Source of the DNA: Lytechinus pictus
Taxonomy: Eukaryota > Echinodermata > Echinoidea > Temnopleuroida > Toxopneustidae
Length of the DNA stretch: 64,000 nt
Assembly: GCF_037042905.1 (NCBI RefSeq)
Contig: NC_087252.1
Coordinates: 1,488,501-1,552,500 of the forward strand
Reading direction: 5' to 3'
The notes under the pieces are model-generated. The model saw only the letters and a list, made by a program, of their open reading frames with translations. It was not told the origin of the DNA and did not search any database. Made by a program: the position numbers and the translations under genes. Below, piece after piece: positions 26,101 to 41,100 of the stretch; position 1 is the stretch's first letter; each line of letters starts with the position of its first letter.

Positions 26101-29100
26101 AAATATTGCATGATGAAAATATATACAATTCATGTAATTTAATTATTGTCGAAATTATTTCACCGGAATATTCTGGGGTTTTTGCCTTGTTGTGATGAAA
26201 ATAAAAAACTGTTCATAATTTTCCCACTTTTCATCTCCAGGGGTGTTGAGCCGTGGGATAGGACCGATACCATCTATGTAGAGAGGTTGGAGGTTGATGG
26301 AACGAGCTCTGTCAGTAAATCAGATGATTTTTATGAGTCCAGAGAGGTTGTTATCACTGGTATAAAGGACTTTGAGGTCAGGGATGACTATCTCTTTGCC
26401 ACGCGAGAGAAAGCTGGCACAGTAAGTGCATTATGACTTTATATTAATTCTTTGCTCCTTGCTATATATTCCTTGTCATGTACATGTACCATTCATTCTT
26501 CTACAGGTGTATAGAAACATGAATTATAAAGCATGTTACAAATTGTGCGTATTAAAGGAGAATGAAACCCTTGAAACCAGCTGAATCCATATCAAAGAGA
26601 AAAATCAAAGAAACATATTGTTGAAAGTTTGAGGAAGATTGAATGAATAATAAGAAAGTTATGAGCATTTGAATATTGAGATCACTAATGCCATGTAGTT
26701 CCTCCCATTGGCAATGCGACCAAGATCTGTGATGTCACACACGTACAACTCCCTCATTACTTTAGTACTTATTTCACTTATATTCTCACTTTTGTAGAGT
26801 CTATCACAAGGTGAGGTGTTCTCTTTATGAGAGGACAAGTACAGAGGTTTCACAACATTATATCATTGATGAATCGTTTGTCATATGATTAGAATGAGCA
26901 AAAAGAGATGTTTTTGGGGTATATTTTCAGTGTCCAAAAGGGTAGAGTTGTTCATCTGTGACATCATAGATCTTGGTCGCATTGCCAATAGGAGGATCTC
27001 CATAGCATTAGTGATCTCGACATTCAAATGCTCATAACTCTTCTATTGCTAGTCCTATTTTACTCAAACTTTTGTTGATCTTATTCTTTGATTTTTCTGC
27101 TTTCACAAAAGCTAACTTGCTCCAAGAGTTTCATTCTCCTTTAACTATTATAATTTGGTTCGCATTATTTTCCTGGTATCAGAACATACATATAACGTTG
27201 TACAATAAGTGCTGGAATCACACAATTGATTTGCTGCTAGGTCAGGAGGAGGGCTGTCTCAATGCTTTCCCGTAGAGTTTACGCAAAATTTTAAAGGGAA
27301 GGTGAGTTGAAACTTATGAAATCATAGGGGGGAAACCCCGGTGTAGTGGTCCACCTGCACTCCCTCCAGTCAGTTATATCGGGAGGAGAGACATGCGGGT
27401 CACAGTGATTCAGTTTGCTTTTCGCCTCCCAGGCACAGGTGACGCCAAACAAATAATAGTAATAATAATGACAATTCATGCACATGTTGCTTTTGGTATA
27501 TTGGATCAATTAAAAAAAAAACGGTGGGTATTTCAAAAAGCTGTTTGTAAAGATAGGTATAACTTTTACACTAGACTGGAACATGTTCTTAAATTTAGTC
27601 AGCAACAACATATCTAGGGATATGGCATATAGCACAACTAACTGGTTGCCAACTGTGCTTAGTAATTAATTAGTTACAGCTTTATTAAAAAGGTCAAGTC
27701 CACCTCAGGAATATATTGATTTGAATCAAAAGAGAAAAATCAGACAAGCATAATACTGAAAATTTAATCAAAATCAGATGTAAAATGAGAACGTTATGAC
27801 ATTTTGAAGTTTCACTTATTTTTCACAAAATAGTTATATGCACAATTTAGTCACATGCAAATGAGAGAATAGATGATGTCCCTCACTCACTATTTCTTTT
27901 GTTTTTTATTGTTTGAATCAAACAATATTTCAATTTTTACAAATTTGAAAATAAGGACCAACTTGACTGAACCATAAAATGTTAAACAATGGTAATTCCA
28001 CATATTCAGGGAGAAATAAAACTTTGTTTCACAGGACAATGAGGAGAAAATATTGATATTTCATATTTCATATAATAAAATACAAAAGAAATAGTGAGTG
28101 AGTGATGTCATCAGTTCCCTCATTTGCATGCAGACCGGGATGTGCATATTACTGTTATGTGAAATTAAGTGAAACTTTAAAATGTCATAACTTTCTTATT
28201 TCAAATCCGATTTCGATGAAATTTTCAGTGTTATGCTTGTTGGAGTTTTCTCTTTTTATTCAAATAAACATTTTGTTGGGATGGACTTGTCCTTTAAGCA
28301 TCCACTCGCTCAACCATATTCACATGTGTGATACAGAAACTAGTAATGATGAAGATAATCGTGTCTAATGTTACAATAACATGAAACTGTATTTTTTAAA
28401 ACTGTGTTCACACTAGAAAACACCTAAGAAAGTCAAGTGCCTACATGAACAGAGCACAAGAGGTTGTTGATTCATAAGTAGCTTGTGGTCTAGTGGTTAG
28501 AGCATTGGACTCATGATTGTAAGGTTGTGAGTTTGAATCCCCATTCTGCCATTGTCTCCACTTTGATGATATCTGTTTGCTATAAGGTCAACCACAAAGC
28601 CTGATTAATAGACATTTTCCTATGTAATTGGTTATACACCAGCAAAAAGCTGTCCTGCCAAGTTCCTACTGGAGTCGCAATAACAGAAACAAGTAGCTTT
28701 AATTCAGCTGACAGGTTCAGTGTCATCATGAGTGCATGAATGAATGAAGGAGTGGATGAATAATGTAGATGAACAGATGAATAAATGAGTGAAAGAAAGA
28801 GAGAAAGAGAGAAAGAAAGAAGGAAAGAAAGAATGAAGGAAAGAAAGAAAGAGTGAATGGATGAATGGATGAAGGAATGAATGAATGAATGAATGAATGA
28901 AGGAATGTACATGTATGAATGAGTGAATGAATGAATGGATGGATGAATGAATAATATTCCGCATTTATATAGCGCTTAACACATCGGAACGATGTCTCTA
29001 AGCGCTTTACAGATATATTATTACCCTGGTCATCGGATCCTTGCATGCCTGCATACAATGTATGCATCTTCTCCACTCCCTGGGGAGCATTCCAACAAGA

Positions 29101-32100
29101 GTTCCAAGACTCAATTGCTAGGCATACTACATAGGCTTTCGCATCCTACCGGGTACCCATTTAACACCTGGGTGGAGAGTGGCAAATTGTGGATTGAGGC
29201 CTTGCCAAAGGACGCTAGGCCATGGTGGGATTCGAACACACGACCCTCTGATTACAAGGCGAGAGTCAGAACCGCTACACCATGGAGCTTCCACTGAATG
29301 AATGGATGAATGGATGAGTGAATGAATGGATGAAGGAATGAATGAATGAATGAGTGAGTGAGTGAGTGAGTGAGTGAGTGAATGAGTGAATGAATGAATG
29401 AATGAATGAATGAATGAATGAATGAATGAAGGTACATGTATGACTGACTGACTGACTGACTGACTGAATGAATGAATGAATGAATGAATGGATGAAGGAA
29501 TGAATGAATGAATGAATGAGTGAGTGAGTGAGTGAATGAATGGATAAAGGAATGAATGAATGAATGAAGGAATGATATAATTGATGAAGAATGAATAAAA
29601 GAAAAGAAATAAAAAGTGAAGTAACAAAAATAAAGATTATACTGATCACAAATGATGAATGAAGTATCAACTTCCACATAGCCAGAAGGAAAGGAAAAAT
29701 CCCATTTGTGGCTACCCGTAAATCCTGGAAATACTTCCTGTATTTCCGTGATGAATTTGTACTTTATATAAATACCAAAGTTAACAAATATTTGCTTGAA
29801 TCACTGATGATGTCACAATGGCCCTTGGTCTTTACAGTTCACTTCCACTTTTGTTCTTGCTTATTGTACTGAGTTTCTATCTGAATCATTTATCAAATGT
29901 TTTTTAATTAATCCATGTACTTGTACATGGAGGGCTACAAACTCTTGGTGTTCATCAACCATGTATAATTATTTCATTTTTGTCTCGCCTGCATAGCAGA
30001 GCGAGACTATAGGCGCCGCTTTTCCGACGGCGACGGCGGCGGCGGCATCAACATCAAATCTTAACCTAAGGTTAAGTTTTTGAAATGACATCATAACTTA
30101 GAAAGTATATGGACCTAGTTCATGAAACTTGGACATAAGGTTAATCAAGTATTACTGAACATCCTGCCTGAGTTTCAGGTCACATGACCAAGGTCAAAGG
30201 TCATTTAGGGTCAATGAACTTAGACCATGTTGGGAAAATTATTTTCAAAATCTTAACTGAAGGTTAAGTTTTTGAAATGACATCATAACTTAAAAAGTAT
30301 ATGGACCTAGTTCATGAAACTTGGGCATAAGGTTAATCATCCTGCTCGAGTTTCAGGTCACATGACCAAGGTCAAAGGTCATTTAGGGTCAATGAACTTA
30401 GACCATGTTGGGAAAATTATTTTCAAAATCTTAACCGAAGGTTAAGTTTTTGAAATGACATCATAACTTAGAAAGTATATGGACCTAGTTCATGAAACTT
30501 GGGCATAAAGTTAATCAAGTATAAGTGAACATCCTGCTCGAGTTTCAGGTCACGTGACCAAGGTCAAAGGTCATTTAGGGTCAATGAACTTTGGTCAAGT
30601 TGGGGGTATTTGTTGAATTACTATCATAACTTTGAAAATTTATGGACCTAGTCCATGAAACTTTGACATAAGGTTAATCAAGTATTAGTGAACATCCTGC
30701 CTGAGTTTCAGGTCACATGACCAAGGTCAAAGGTCATTTAGGGTCAATGAACTTTGGCCAAGTTGGGGGTATTTGTTGAATTACCATCATAACTTTGAAA
30801 ATTTATGGATTTAGTTCATGAAACTTGGACATTAGGTTAATCAAGTACCACTGAATATCCTGTGCGAGTTTCAGGTCACATGACCATGGTCAATGGTCAT
30901 TTAAGGTCAATGAACTTTGGCCGTGTTGGGGGTATATGTTAAATTACCATCCTAACTCTGAAAGTTTATGGATCTAGTTCATAAAACTTGGACATAAGAG
31001 TAATCAAGTATCACTGAACATCCTGTGCGAGTTTCAGGTCACATGACCATGGTCAAAGGTCATTAAAGGTCAATGAACTTTGGCCATGTTGGGGGTATTT
31101 GTTGAATTACCATCCTAACTCTGAAGTTTATGGATCTAGTTTATAAAACTTGGGATATAAGAGTAATCAAGCATCACTGAACATCCCCTGTGAGTTTCAG
31201 GTCACAAAACCAAGTCAAAGGTCAGTTAAGGTCAATAAACTTAGGCCATGTTGGGGTAATTGTTGAAGTGCCATCATAACTTTGAAAGTTTATGGATAGA
31301 GTGAATGAAATGTGGACATGGGTGTAGTTGACAGTCTTAAGTCTCTGTTCAAATGTCATTTATGGTCAATGAACGTGGTATTATGTCATTATATGAATGA
31401 CGTTTTTGTGAATGATTATTTTATAGTAGTTTTCAAAGTTAGCACTGCTGCTATATTAAATTGCGTAATGCAGGCGAGACTGCCAGAGGCGTTCCACTTG
31501 TTTTAATTCCTTCTGGCTCTGTATAGATTCATTTTCTGGTCATAATACATGTACACTGCTCCAAAGTGGGATTCAATGTCATGTGCCTTTTATACATGGA
31601 TACATGGTGTCATGCTTGATCATTGACAATGCATTAGGTGGTTTCAAACCGCCTCGATCACAAGAATCCCCGTTGAATTACGAGATCTTTTTTAGGCTGA
31701 AAAATACCCATTAATTATTCCTGCATTCACACCGCCCTGAAACATACCCTTTGGGATAAGTTCCTGAAGTTACGAGCATGCGCAGTATGGTCTGATAAGC
31801 AGCAAGGCGCGAAATTCAAAATCACTAGCCCAGCAGCAACCCATGCACGGCGCCGCACCCAACGACACGCTGGGCTAAAAGTTCCCGTAATTTGCTTTCA
31901 GACCGCCAAAATACCCACGACCTTGGAAAAATCCCCGCGAAAGTTCTCGTAATTTCGCCAAGTACCTACTATTTATCGGGTATTTTCTTTCGGGGATATT
32001 ACGCGTAGTTTGCTTTCACACCGCCAAAATACCTGGTATTTTCTGATCGGGGTAAATTTCCCGATCAGAGAATACCTGGAACTGGCGAACTTCAAGGCGG

Positions 32101-35100
32101 TCTGAAACCACCTATTGATGATATTACATATATACTTTTTCAAAAGAAACCACCAAACTTTTCACGGTTGGTTGATTATGCTCTAGAAAGCCCTGCTCCG
32201 TGTCAACAGTGGCCCTGGGGATCTTGTGTTTTTTTCGTCTGATACACCCACCCGTGCTATCCTTCCATTGCACTGCCATAAATAGGATGAACTTTGCTAC
32301 TGATTCCTCTCAGTGCAGTATATGCTTTCCATTTTCTCTAAATGAACTACATTGGCTACCTGTTTCTGATGGAATACATTATCGAATACTTGTTCAAACC
32401 CATAAAATCTCTGTCTACCATACTACCTCCTTGCATTTCTTCATTATTTCAGCAACAAAGATCGACAGATCGTTCTGCAGCTGCTCCTTCCTATGTCATT
32501 CCAAAATCCAGAAAACAGGCCGCTTTCAACTCCTTTCAATCTCTTGCCCCCCATCTTTGGAACACTCTCCATCTCTTCGAAACTTTTCTTTTCTTGACCT
32601 CTTCAAAAAACATCTCAAAACACACTAATATAACCATAAACCTTAACTTGTCTTATGCAATCAACAGCGCTTTGTATCCTCTGGAAAAAGCGCTATATAA
32701 ATCCAATTAATATTATTTCACCTGTCATAGAAAAAAAAAAAACCATTTCACACCTGTCATAGGAAAAAAAAATGCTGACCATGTACATGTATATTTGCCA
32801 GTATGGAAACAGTAGGCATATTCAGTCCTCCTCGAAGCTCGAGAATACCTCTGAATCTCTGATTGGGGGTTATTGCAGTTAATAAAACAGTGGTTTGACT
32901 GAGAGAAGATCACTGTATTAAACAAATGTAAAGAAATAAACTGTGGTACTGTCAAGAAAGGAAAACTTTAGCATACATTTAGTTCCTCCAGCCAATTACA
33001 AAGTGGTGGGACTTGACTCCAAAGTGTATTCTACTCTGACAGTTAACATTCTTATTGGTCATTGATATACACTTGAGGATCAGGATCAGTATCAGGATCT
33101 CAACAGATTCAGAAAATCAGATTTAAAATCAACATTGTTTTATAACACCATGGGGGTGTTTCACAAAGATTGAAGTATGACTTTAATTAAGTCGCACTTA
33201 AATGCCGACGCGTACATGATATGCAACGTGCAATCTGATTGATTGATACATGGTAGTGCGCATCCCGTTCGCATGTTCTGACCAATGTGGTGATGTCTTC
33301 TATACCGTAAGCAACTGGGAGTTTAAGTGCGACTCTAAGTTACACTTAAATCTTTGTGAAACACCCCCCATATCTATATCTGTATCTGTTCTTGTTTTCT
33401 GTGAAACTAAAAATCTTTTGTTCACATACACTGTACACATCTACAGGACAAAGCTCCTGTTACCAAAGAACATGGAGGGACTGTTACTTCCTGGTATAGC
33501 TACTATTGTCCAATTATAAATGGAACATTATAGGCCCTGTCACATATCGTTCAATGCAAGCTTTGCAGATGAGTTGCAGTCACCTGCATCAAAGTTTTAA
33601 AGCATGTTCAAAACTTTGCTGTTGGCAAATATCAGACTTGTGGGCAACTGCATGCAAGATACATGTGGAATAAATGTCAATGTGGCGACCTGCGGGTAGC
33701 AAAAAGTGTCACCTCAAGTCACATGCATAGCTTGCACAGACTTTATATGTGACAGGGCCTTACAGGGCGTAATAAACATACATGTACCGGTACACATATT
33801 TTAATTGGTCTATGAAATGATTTTTTTTGTTTGTTTTTTTGTTTTTTTATTTCTCTCAAACAGTTGTGTCTCTCTCCATTACTGCTTAGTGCTACCCTAT
33901 TGAAGTAAAAAAGACAATAAAATATTGTTAATGAATGAATGAATAAAGCAGATCCTGAATGAGTGCGTTTTTAATTTCATAACTGTACTCTAATGATATT
34001 TAGGCCTATATTTAAAAATCTCACTATACAACTCCATGTACAGTAGGTTTTATAGCAAATTTAAAGAACGCTGACAATGGAATTGTAATTTTCATGACAA
34101 AAATAGTACTTTTCTCTTTGAAATGGCACAGACATTTTCTTGTTCCGCTCAAATCTGAGGCTTTCTGCATTGATCGTACATGTCTAGCATACAGGTTATA
34201 ATTGGTAAACAATGAGCAATTTGAAAACAGCTTTGTTCAATTATGGTACATGTACTAAAAAATTGCGTATCATGTGCCATTTCATGAAATCAACCTTTTG
34301 TTTGCATCCAACTGCGTACATGTATGTATGTATGAAAATACCCACTATTTCCGCATACATTTGTAATTCCGAAGCTTCGTTATTCCGAAGGTTCGGATAT
34401 TCCAAAGGTTCATTATTCTGAAGGTTCGTATTTCCGAAGGTTCGTAATTCCTAAGGTTCGTTAGTCCAAAAACGAAATGATTAACGAACCTTATTTCGTT
34501 TTCGGACTAACGAACCTTCAAAACAACGAACCTTATTTTGTTTTCAGATTAACGAACCTACGGAACAACGAACCTTATTTCGTTTTCGGATTATCGAACC
34601 TTCGGAATAACAAACATTCCGAATAGTGCCACAAATGTTCGGATTAACGAACCCTTTTACGTTTTCGGATTAATGAACATCGAGGTATAGGCAATTTACG
34701 TGATTCGGAATTACGAACCTTCGGAATAAAGAACCCTCGGAATTACGAAGTGTAACCACTATTTCAGGGTGTAATGTATTATCCATCAGCCGAAGAACCC
34801 TTGATAATGGAAAAGATTATTATTAGTTTTTTGTCTGCATTTCCTACCAGTAGAATTTTTGTTTGTATGAAATAATTTTATTTTTTTGGCCATTCAATAA
34901 AAAAACATTTTCCTGGTATATATATACAAAGTCATACGTTTGGTTGTGATTGTAATTTGTGATATAAGATAAGGCATCAAGAGTCGATGCATAGATCTAC
35001 AAAATTTTCTTTTTACAATTAAAATGTACTGTACATTGCATGATATTGTCAAGATGAAATAAAGAAAAAAATGTACAGATACAGATGTTCATTCAGTACA

Positions 35101-38100
35101 TATACTGAATGCAAATGCTGATTTCAAAATGCTTGTTTCAAAGACTCGAATCAAATCAGTTTTCAATAGTTCAAATAACATGTAATTCCATGATTAAGAA
35201 AAAAAAATGCATTAAATTCCTGATTCTGATTTTGATGTCACTGAGTTTTGCAAATTATTCCCTTTATTTTATCGATGATCATCAGGGATTATAAAGGCTA
35301 CCGCACACCTTACGACTGTTCGCATTTTGCTCATTTTCTGAAAATGGAATGGAACATATCATTTTATTTGAGGTTAAACTTAATTGAAAGAATACTAATA
35401 TAACCATTTTGAAAGATTGCAAGCTTTTATTTTGGAGTAAAGGCCAAATTAGTTTCAAATCGTAGCCAATCGTACGACTGCTGTGACGTCATTACGACTA
35501 GATATTAAATTCGCTTTTATTCTAAGAAGGATTATAGCATAGTCACAGATTTGAACATAGGTATTCGTACGATGACTTAGAACATTAGACAGTAAGATAT
35601 TCCAAGTCTCAATATTTGCATCAAATTCTACTACATTTTATTCTGAAATCGGGTCACAGACCAATCGTAAGGTATGCGGTCGCCTTAAGAGATACAAGAA
35701 CTAGAAATGAGCATACAGTGTACTGTACACTGTATTTTTATGTATTTAAGCTACTAACAACAAAAAAATCTAGCCTGAAGTACATGTATGACTATAAAAC
35801 CAAAAGTTAATAGTCATTCCAGAGAGAGAAAGCCATAACTCTACAGGAGACTATGATAGTGGTGTACAAAATGAAAGGGCACAATTATGAAAAAAAATCA
35901 GAACTTATTTCATTGTTTATGTTCAACAATTAACCTAATTATCAAAGATGTTTTATTTTGAACATCAATGAAATGATTCATGGTATGGTGACAGTCCAGA
36001 ATGTACTGGGCCGGATGAACTTAATGGCCCAAATTCACAAAGGTGGTTTTGAAAACCCATGGTTGAGTCCATGGTTTATGCAGAATTCCTGTATAAATTA
36101 CGCTTAATTTAGCGTGTATCGGGTGCCTGTATAAAAATGTCCAATGCTGATGCGCGCTTTTGTCACAGTGCGCCAAATTGACGCATGTTACAGTGTACCA
36201 TGGTTAGATACATGTAATATATGCTATTATATTCATGAGTCCACTGTTTGTAGAGTGGACTCATTAATTCAAAACAGTGGACTCATGAATAAAATAGCAT
36301 GGATAACCACGGCAACAGACGTCAATATGGCGCACTGACAAAAGCGTGCATCAGCATTGGCCATTTTTAATATACGCGGTAAAATAAGCGTAATTTATAC
36401 AAGGAATCTACATAAACCATGGACTCAACCGTGGGTTTTCAAAACCCCCTTTGTGAATTTGGGCCAATACAGGTGCGCCCTATAGTGTAATGTCATACAT
36501 TTGTTTGTTTCTAAACTCTTTTGAACATCAAACTTTTTTTACAGTATATTTTGTACGTTTTGTTTTCAACCCAGCTCATTATGATTTTGCATTTTTATTA
36601 ACACGGTAGCATAGCTACTCCATCAGTAGAAAAATATATTTTTACAAACACAAACAGATATTACAAAAGAAAAAAAAACATCACAACTACATACATGTAC
36701 ATGTATTAAAGACAGCATTCTGAGGTAAAATTAAAGGAAAGTATTATATTTCCATTGTACGCTACCATAAAAGATGACTTCATTCACAGTCTTGTAATTC
36801 AGCATCAATATGAATATAAAAAATAACGGTGTATTCCAGAAATATAGATAAGTTACAAGAAAAAGTAAAGATAAATCTTAAAAAGTAAAGAAATGGCAAA
36901 AATGAGAGGGCGGGAAGCAGGATGTAGCCAGAAAGAAGAAAAAAAAAAGGCATATATCAAATTATTAGGAGACATTTCCACTCACTCTTGATATACATGA
37001 TGTACTAGTATAACATTGTCATGAACAACACAACATTTTCAATATTACCAAAGAGTCTGTTATCAAAGAGCCGTCCATATTTGCTACCTTGACAATGAAT
37101 GGCTGATTGATGATCTTGTCCAATAGTGTCGGCTTCCACTTCCAGACAAAGGTTTATAAAGAAAACGTGGATTTAGGTTTGATTTACGGTACATCATGGC
37201 TTTCATTCCCATTTGAAATAGTAGCACTAAACCTAATGGAAAGAATTGCATTGTTATTGGAAAACTGAGAGAAAAAACATGATTGTTTTCATCAATTTAA
37301 CTCTACTTTTTCATTCGATTTTGCAGAGTGGATATACCTTGGTTGCATGATTATTGCATTATTGTTGCTGTTGTTGTTTTTTAATTATTGTTATTATTAT
37401 TATTATTATTACAAATATATCATCATTATCATCAACCCTCATCATCATCATCAACAACAACAACAACAAAAACATCATCATCATCATCATCATCATCATC
37501 CTCCTCTTCCTCCTCCTCCACCTCATCATCATAATTTTTCTATTATTTCTAGGTGAATTCAACCACCGTACATCACTATGTGGGCCATGTTTTAGAAACA
37601 AAGTTCTTCCCTTTTTTTCACATTATTTTTTTTTGAACTTGGGGAAGGTTATGACGACTTAATTTGGGGAAATCAATATTTAATGCACTTGTATTTCCAT
37701 GTTAAACAAATTTCGATTTCAAATGCTCGTGCACTTTACATGTATATTAAAATCATACATTTTTTTGTACATGTGTACAGTATTTTTTCTCAGAACCATA
37801 TTTTGTGCCACCCCTTGGCTTTTGTGCCATACACAGCATGGTGTACAAGAAAGCATTATGCATGATTAAACATGCGGGTCTGAAAAAAATACCTTTTTTA
37901 ATAATGAATGAATAACCATTGTCATGGGGCATTGTGTCTTTTGCTGAAATCTGAGAAAATGGTCTATTCATATATTTCCCCGTATGTTTTTAATAATAAT
38001 AGAAAAAAAAAACTAGGTCAGTGTTTACATATATATACTTTTGCTGTTGATAGGGTTCAAAATGTCTCTGAAAATCCAAATCTACAGTATATGCATGTAT

Positions 38101-41100
38101 AAAAGCAAATCTTACAATTACCTGTGCATGTATAAACTATACAACACATTCTATCCGTAAAAAAGGCTATGAAAAATAATATTATCCATTAATTGCCATT
38201 ATGGTATTATTTTTATTGTTATTATAATTTTTGTCTCACCTGCATAGCAGAGTGAGACTATAGGCGCCGCTTTTCCGACGGCGGCGGCGACGGCGGCGGC
38301 GTCAACACCAAATCTTAACCTGAGGTTAAGTTTTTGAAATGACAGCATAACTTAGAGAGTATATGGACCTAGTTCATGAAACTTGGCCATAAGGTTAATC
38401 AAGTATTACTGAACATCCTGCCTGAGTTTCATGTCACATGACCAAGGTCAAAGGTCATTTAGGGTCAATGAACTTAGACCATGTTGGGGGAATCAACATC
38501 AAAATCTTAACCTAAGGTTAAGTTTTTGAAATGTCATCATAACTTAGAAAATATATGGACCTAGTTCATGAAACTTATACATAAGGTTAATCAAGTATCA
38601 ATGAACATCCTGCTTGAGTTTCACATCACATGACCAAGGTCAAAGGTCATTTAGGGTCAATGAACTTTGGCCGAATTGGGGGTATCTGTTGAATAACCAT
38701 CATAACTTTGAAAGTTTATGGATCTGATTCATGAAACTTGGACATAATAGTAATCAAGTATTACTGAACATCCTGTGCAAGTTTCAGGTCACATGATCAA
38801 GGTCAAAGGTCATTTAGGGTCAATGAACTTTGGCCAAATTGGGGTATTTGTTGAATTACAGCCATAAATTTGAAAGTGTGTTGGTCTAGTTCATAAAACT
38901 TGGACATAATAGTAATCAAGTATCACTGAACATCCTGTGCAAGTTTCAGGTCACATGATCAAGGTCAAAGGTCATGTTATAACTTGCGCAATCTTCCAAA
39001 TGTTCAACTTGATGTTGATGGTACACTCTTTAGACCATCAGAAAAAATAAGAAACCTTGGTGTCATATTTGACTCCCGCATGTCAATGTCGTACCATATC
39101 TCTCATATCTGTAGCACAGTCACTTTTTATTTAAGGAACATTTCTAGAATCAGAAGGTTCATTGACCAGTCTGCCTGTCACAATGCTGTTCGTTCATTGG
39201 TTCTGTCTCGTATTGATTATTGCAATGGGCTCCTTTCTACAATTCCCTCTAATCAATTAATTCGTATTCAACGACTACAAAATTGGGCAGCACGATTAAT
39301 TTTACAGGTTTCCCGAGATCATCCTTCCCAACCACTCTTTAATTCTCTTCACTGGCTTCCTTTTAAACAGAGAATTACGTTCAAATTACTCTTGATTGTC
39401 TACAAAACACTGAATAAACAGGCTCCACAGTATTTAAGTAACTGCTTGAATCTGTATACACCAACTAGAGCACTTAGGTCGGCCAGTGATCACCTTCGCC
39501 TCACATAATCATTAACTCGTACATTAGCTGGTGACAGAACTTTTACAGTGTCGGCTTCAAAATCCTGGAACGACCTGCCACTAATAATTAGACAGTCTCC
39601 AACATTAGCAATTTTCAAAAAGTCATTAAAAACTCATCTCTTTCGTACTTTGTAGTTTTTAAAATATTACATTTAATTAATTCATTGTAAGCGCTTTGGG
39701 CCTAAAGGGAAAAGCGCAGTACAAATAATAAGTAATAATAATAATAATAATAATGTTAAGGTCAAAGAACTTTTGCCACGTTGGGGGTATTTGTTGAATT
39801 GCCATCATATCTCTATAAGTGTATTGGTCTAGTTCATAAAACGTGGAAATAAGAGTAACCAAGTATCACTGAACATCTTGTGCGAGTTATAGTAGTTTTC
39901 AAAATCAGCACTGCTGCTATATTGAATCGCGTGATGCAGGTGAGACGGCCAGAGGCATTCCACTTGTTTATTATTATTACTATGATTGTTGTTGTTAAAA
40001 TTATTAAATACATTTAAAATCTATGATAATAGTTATATTCTCCTTTTATGCAGTATGTCATGACCTTTTTTAAGGAAACTGTTTATATGAGATACAATGT
40101 TGCTACCATTGTCATAATTCTAAAATATTGCTTTTTTTTACATCCATCCTATGTTATCTTTTAATTGTAAGGATTTTATCAGCCAGTGATGTATGATAAT
40201 TGCTCTTGAAAAGAATTTATGATATGAATGAAAACATTTCAATACCCACACACACATGTCTTTGTATTTATAAATGTGTATCTGTTGAAATTGGTGGGAG
40301 ATGAACAGCTCATTTTACATGCATGAAATCATGCACCAACAGTGCCATAGCAACGGTACACGTTCACATCGACGACTAATACAGTAGGTAATACTGTACA
40401 ATCATGTAATGCATTATACATGTACACACTGTTCCACATGTAGGTGATCATCATCACTTCATCTCTGTGCAGTAATAATTGTGAAGTTGGGATGTCATGT
40501 TTCAAATGATAGTCATCACTTTTTCTCTTTTGGTGATAAAGATCAGCTGCTGTATTTCAGATTTTATTGATAATGCCTATCAAGCATAAAATGCAAAATA
40601 CTGTAGGACCATATTAAAGCCAAGTGTTAGAATTTGGCCTTGTATTCTTAAAAAAATGTTCTACTACTGTACAAGTCTTTTTTCTTCTATTCTGATTTAT
40701 ATGTAATGATTAAACAAAAATTCTTGATGGGATACAGTACTGTATGAGCTGAATTTCATGCCATGGACTTTTATACCCTTATTTGGCAAGAAAGAGGTTG
40801 CTAGAATTTCTGTTTCATTATATTGCCATGAAAACAAGGTCCAATGTGTGAAAATACCAACCATATGATTACATGTATGCTGTATCAGAATAAAAACTGA
40901 AAATATTTATATGCTATTTAATGTATTGGCTGTACAGGACTCGGGGAATAATTTTGCTTCACAAATTTGAATAGCATTTTTATTCATTAGAGAAAAGCTC
41001 TCAACTATTAAAGTATAAATATACAGTCTAGATGTAAAAATATATACAAAAGACTTTATGCATAGCAGTCTTTCAAAAATGTGGAGCAAATTGCGATGCA

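Noticed and set aside
28580..29679. Minus-strand frames with repeated [10 protein letters not shown]
   Set aside because: Translation of (GAAT)n repeats.
29982..31503. Helitron identity for the GTCTC repeat family
   Set aside because: The start and a hairpin are suggestive, but the 3' end does not fit CTRR with a preceding hairpin, and A/T target insertion could not be confirmed.
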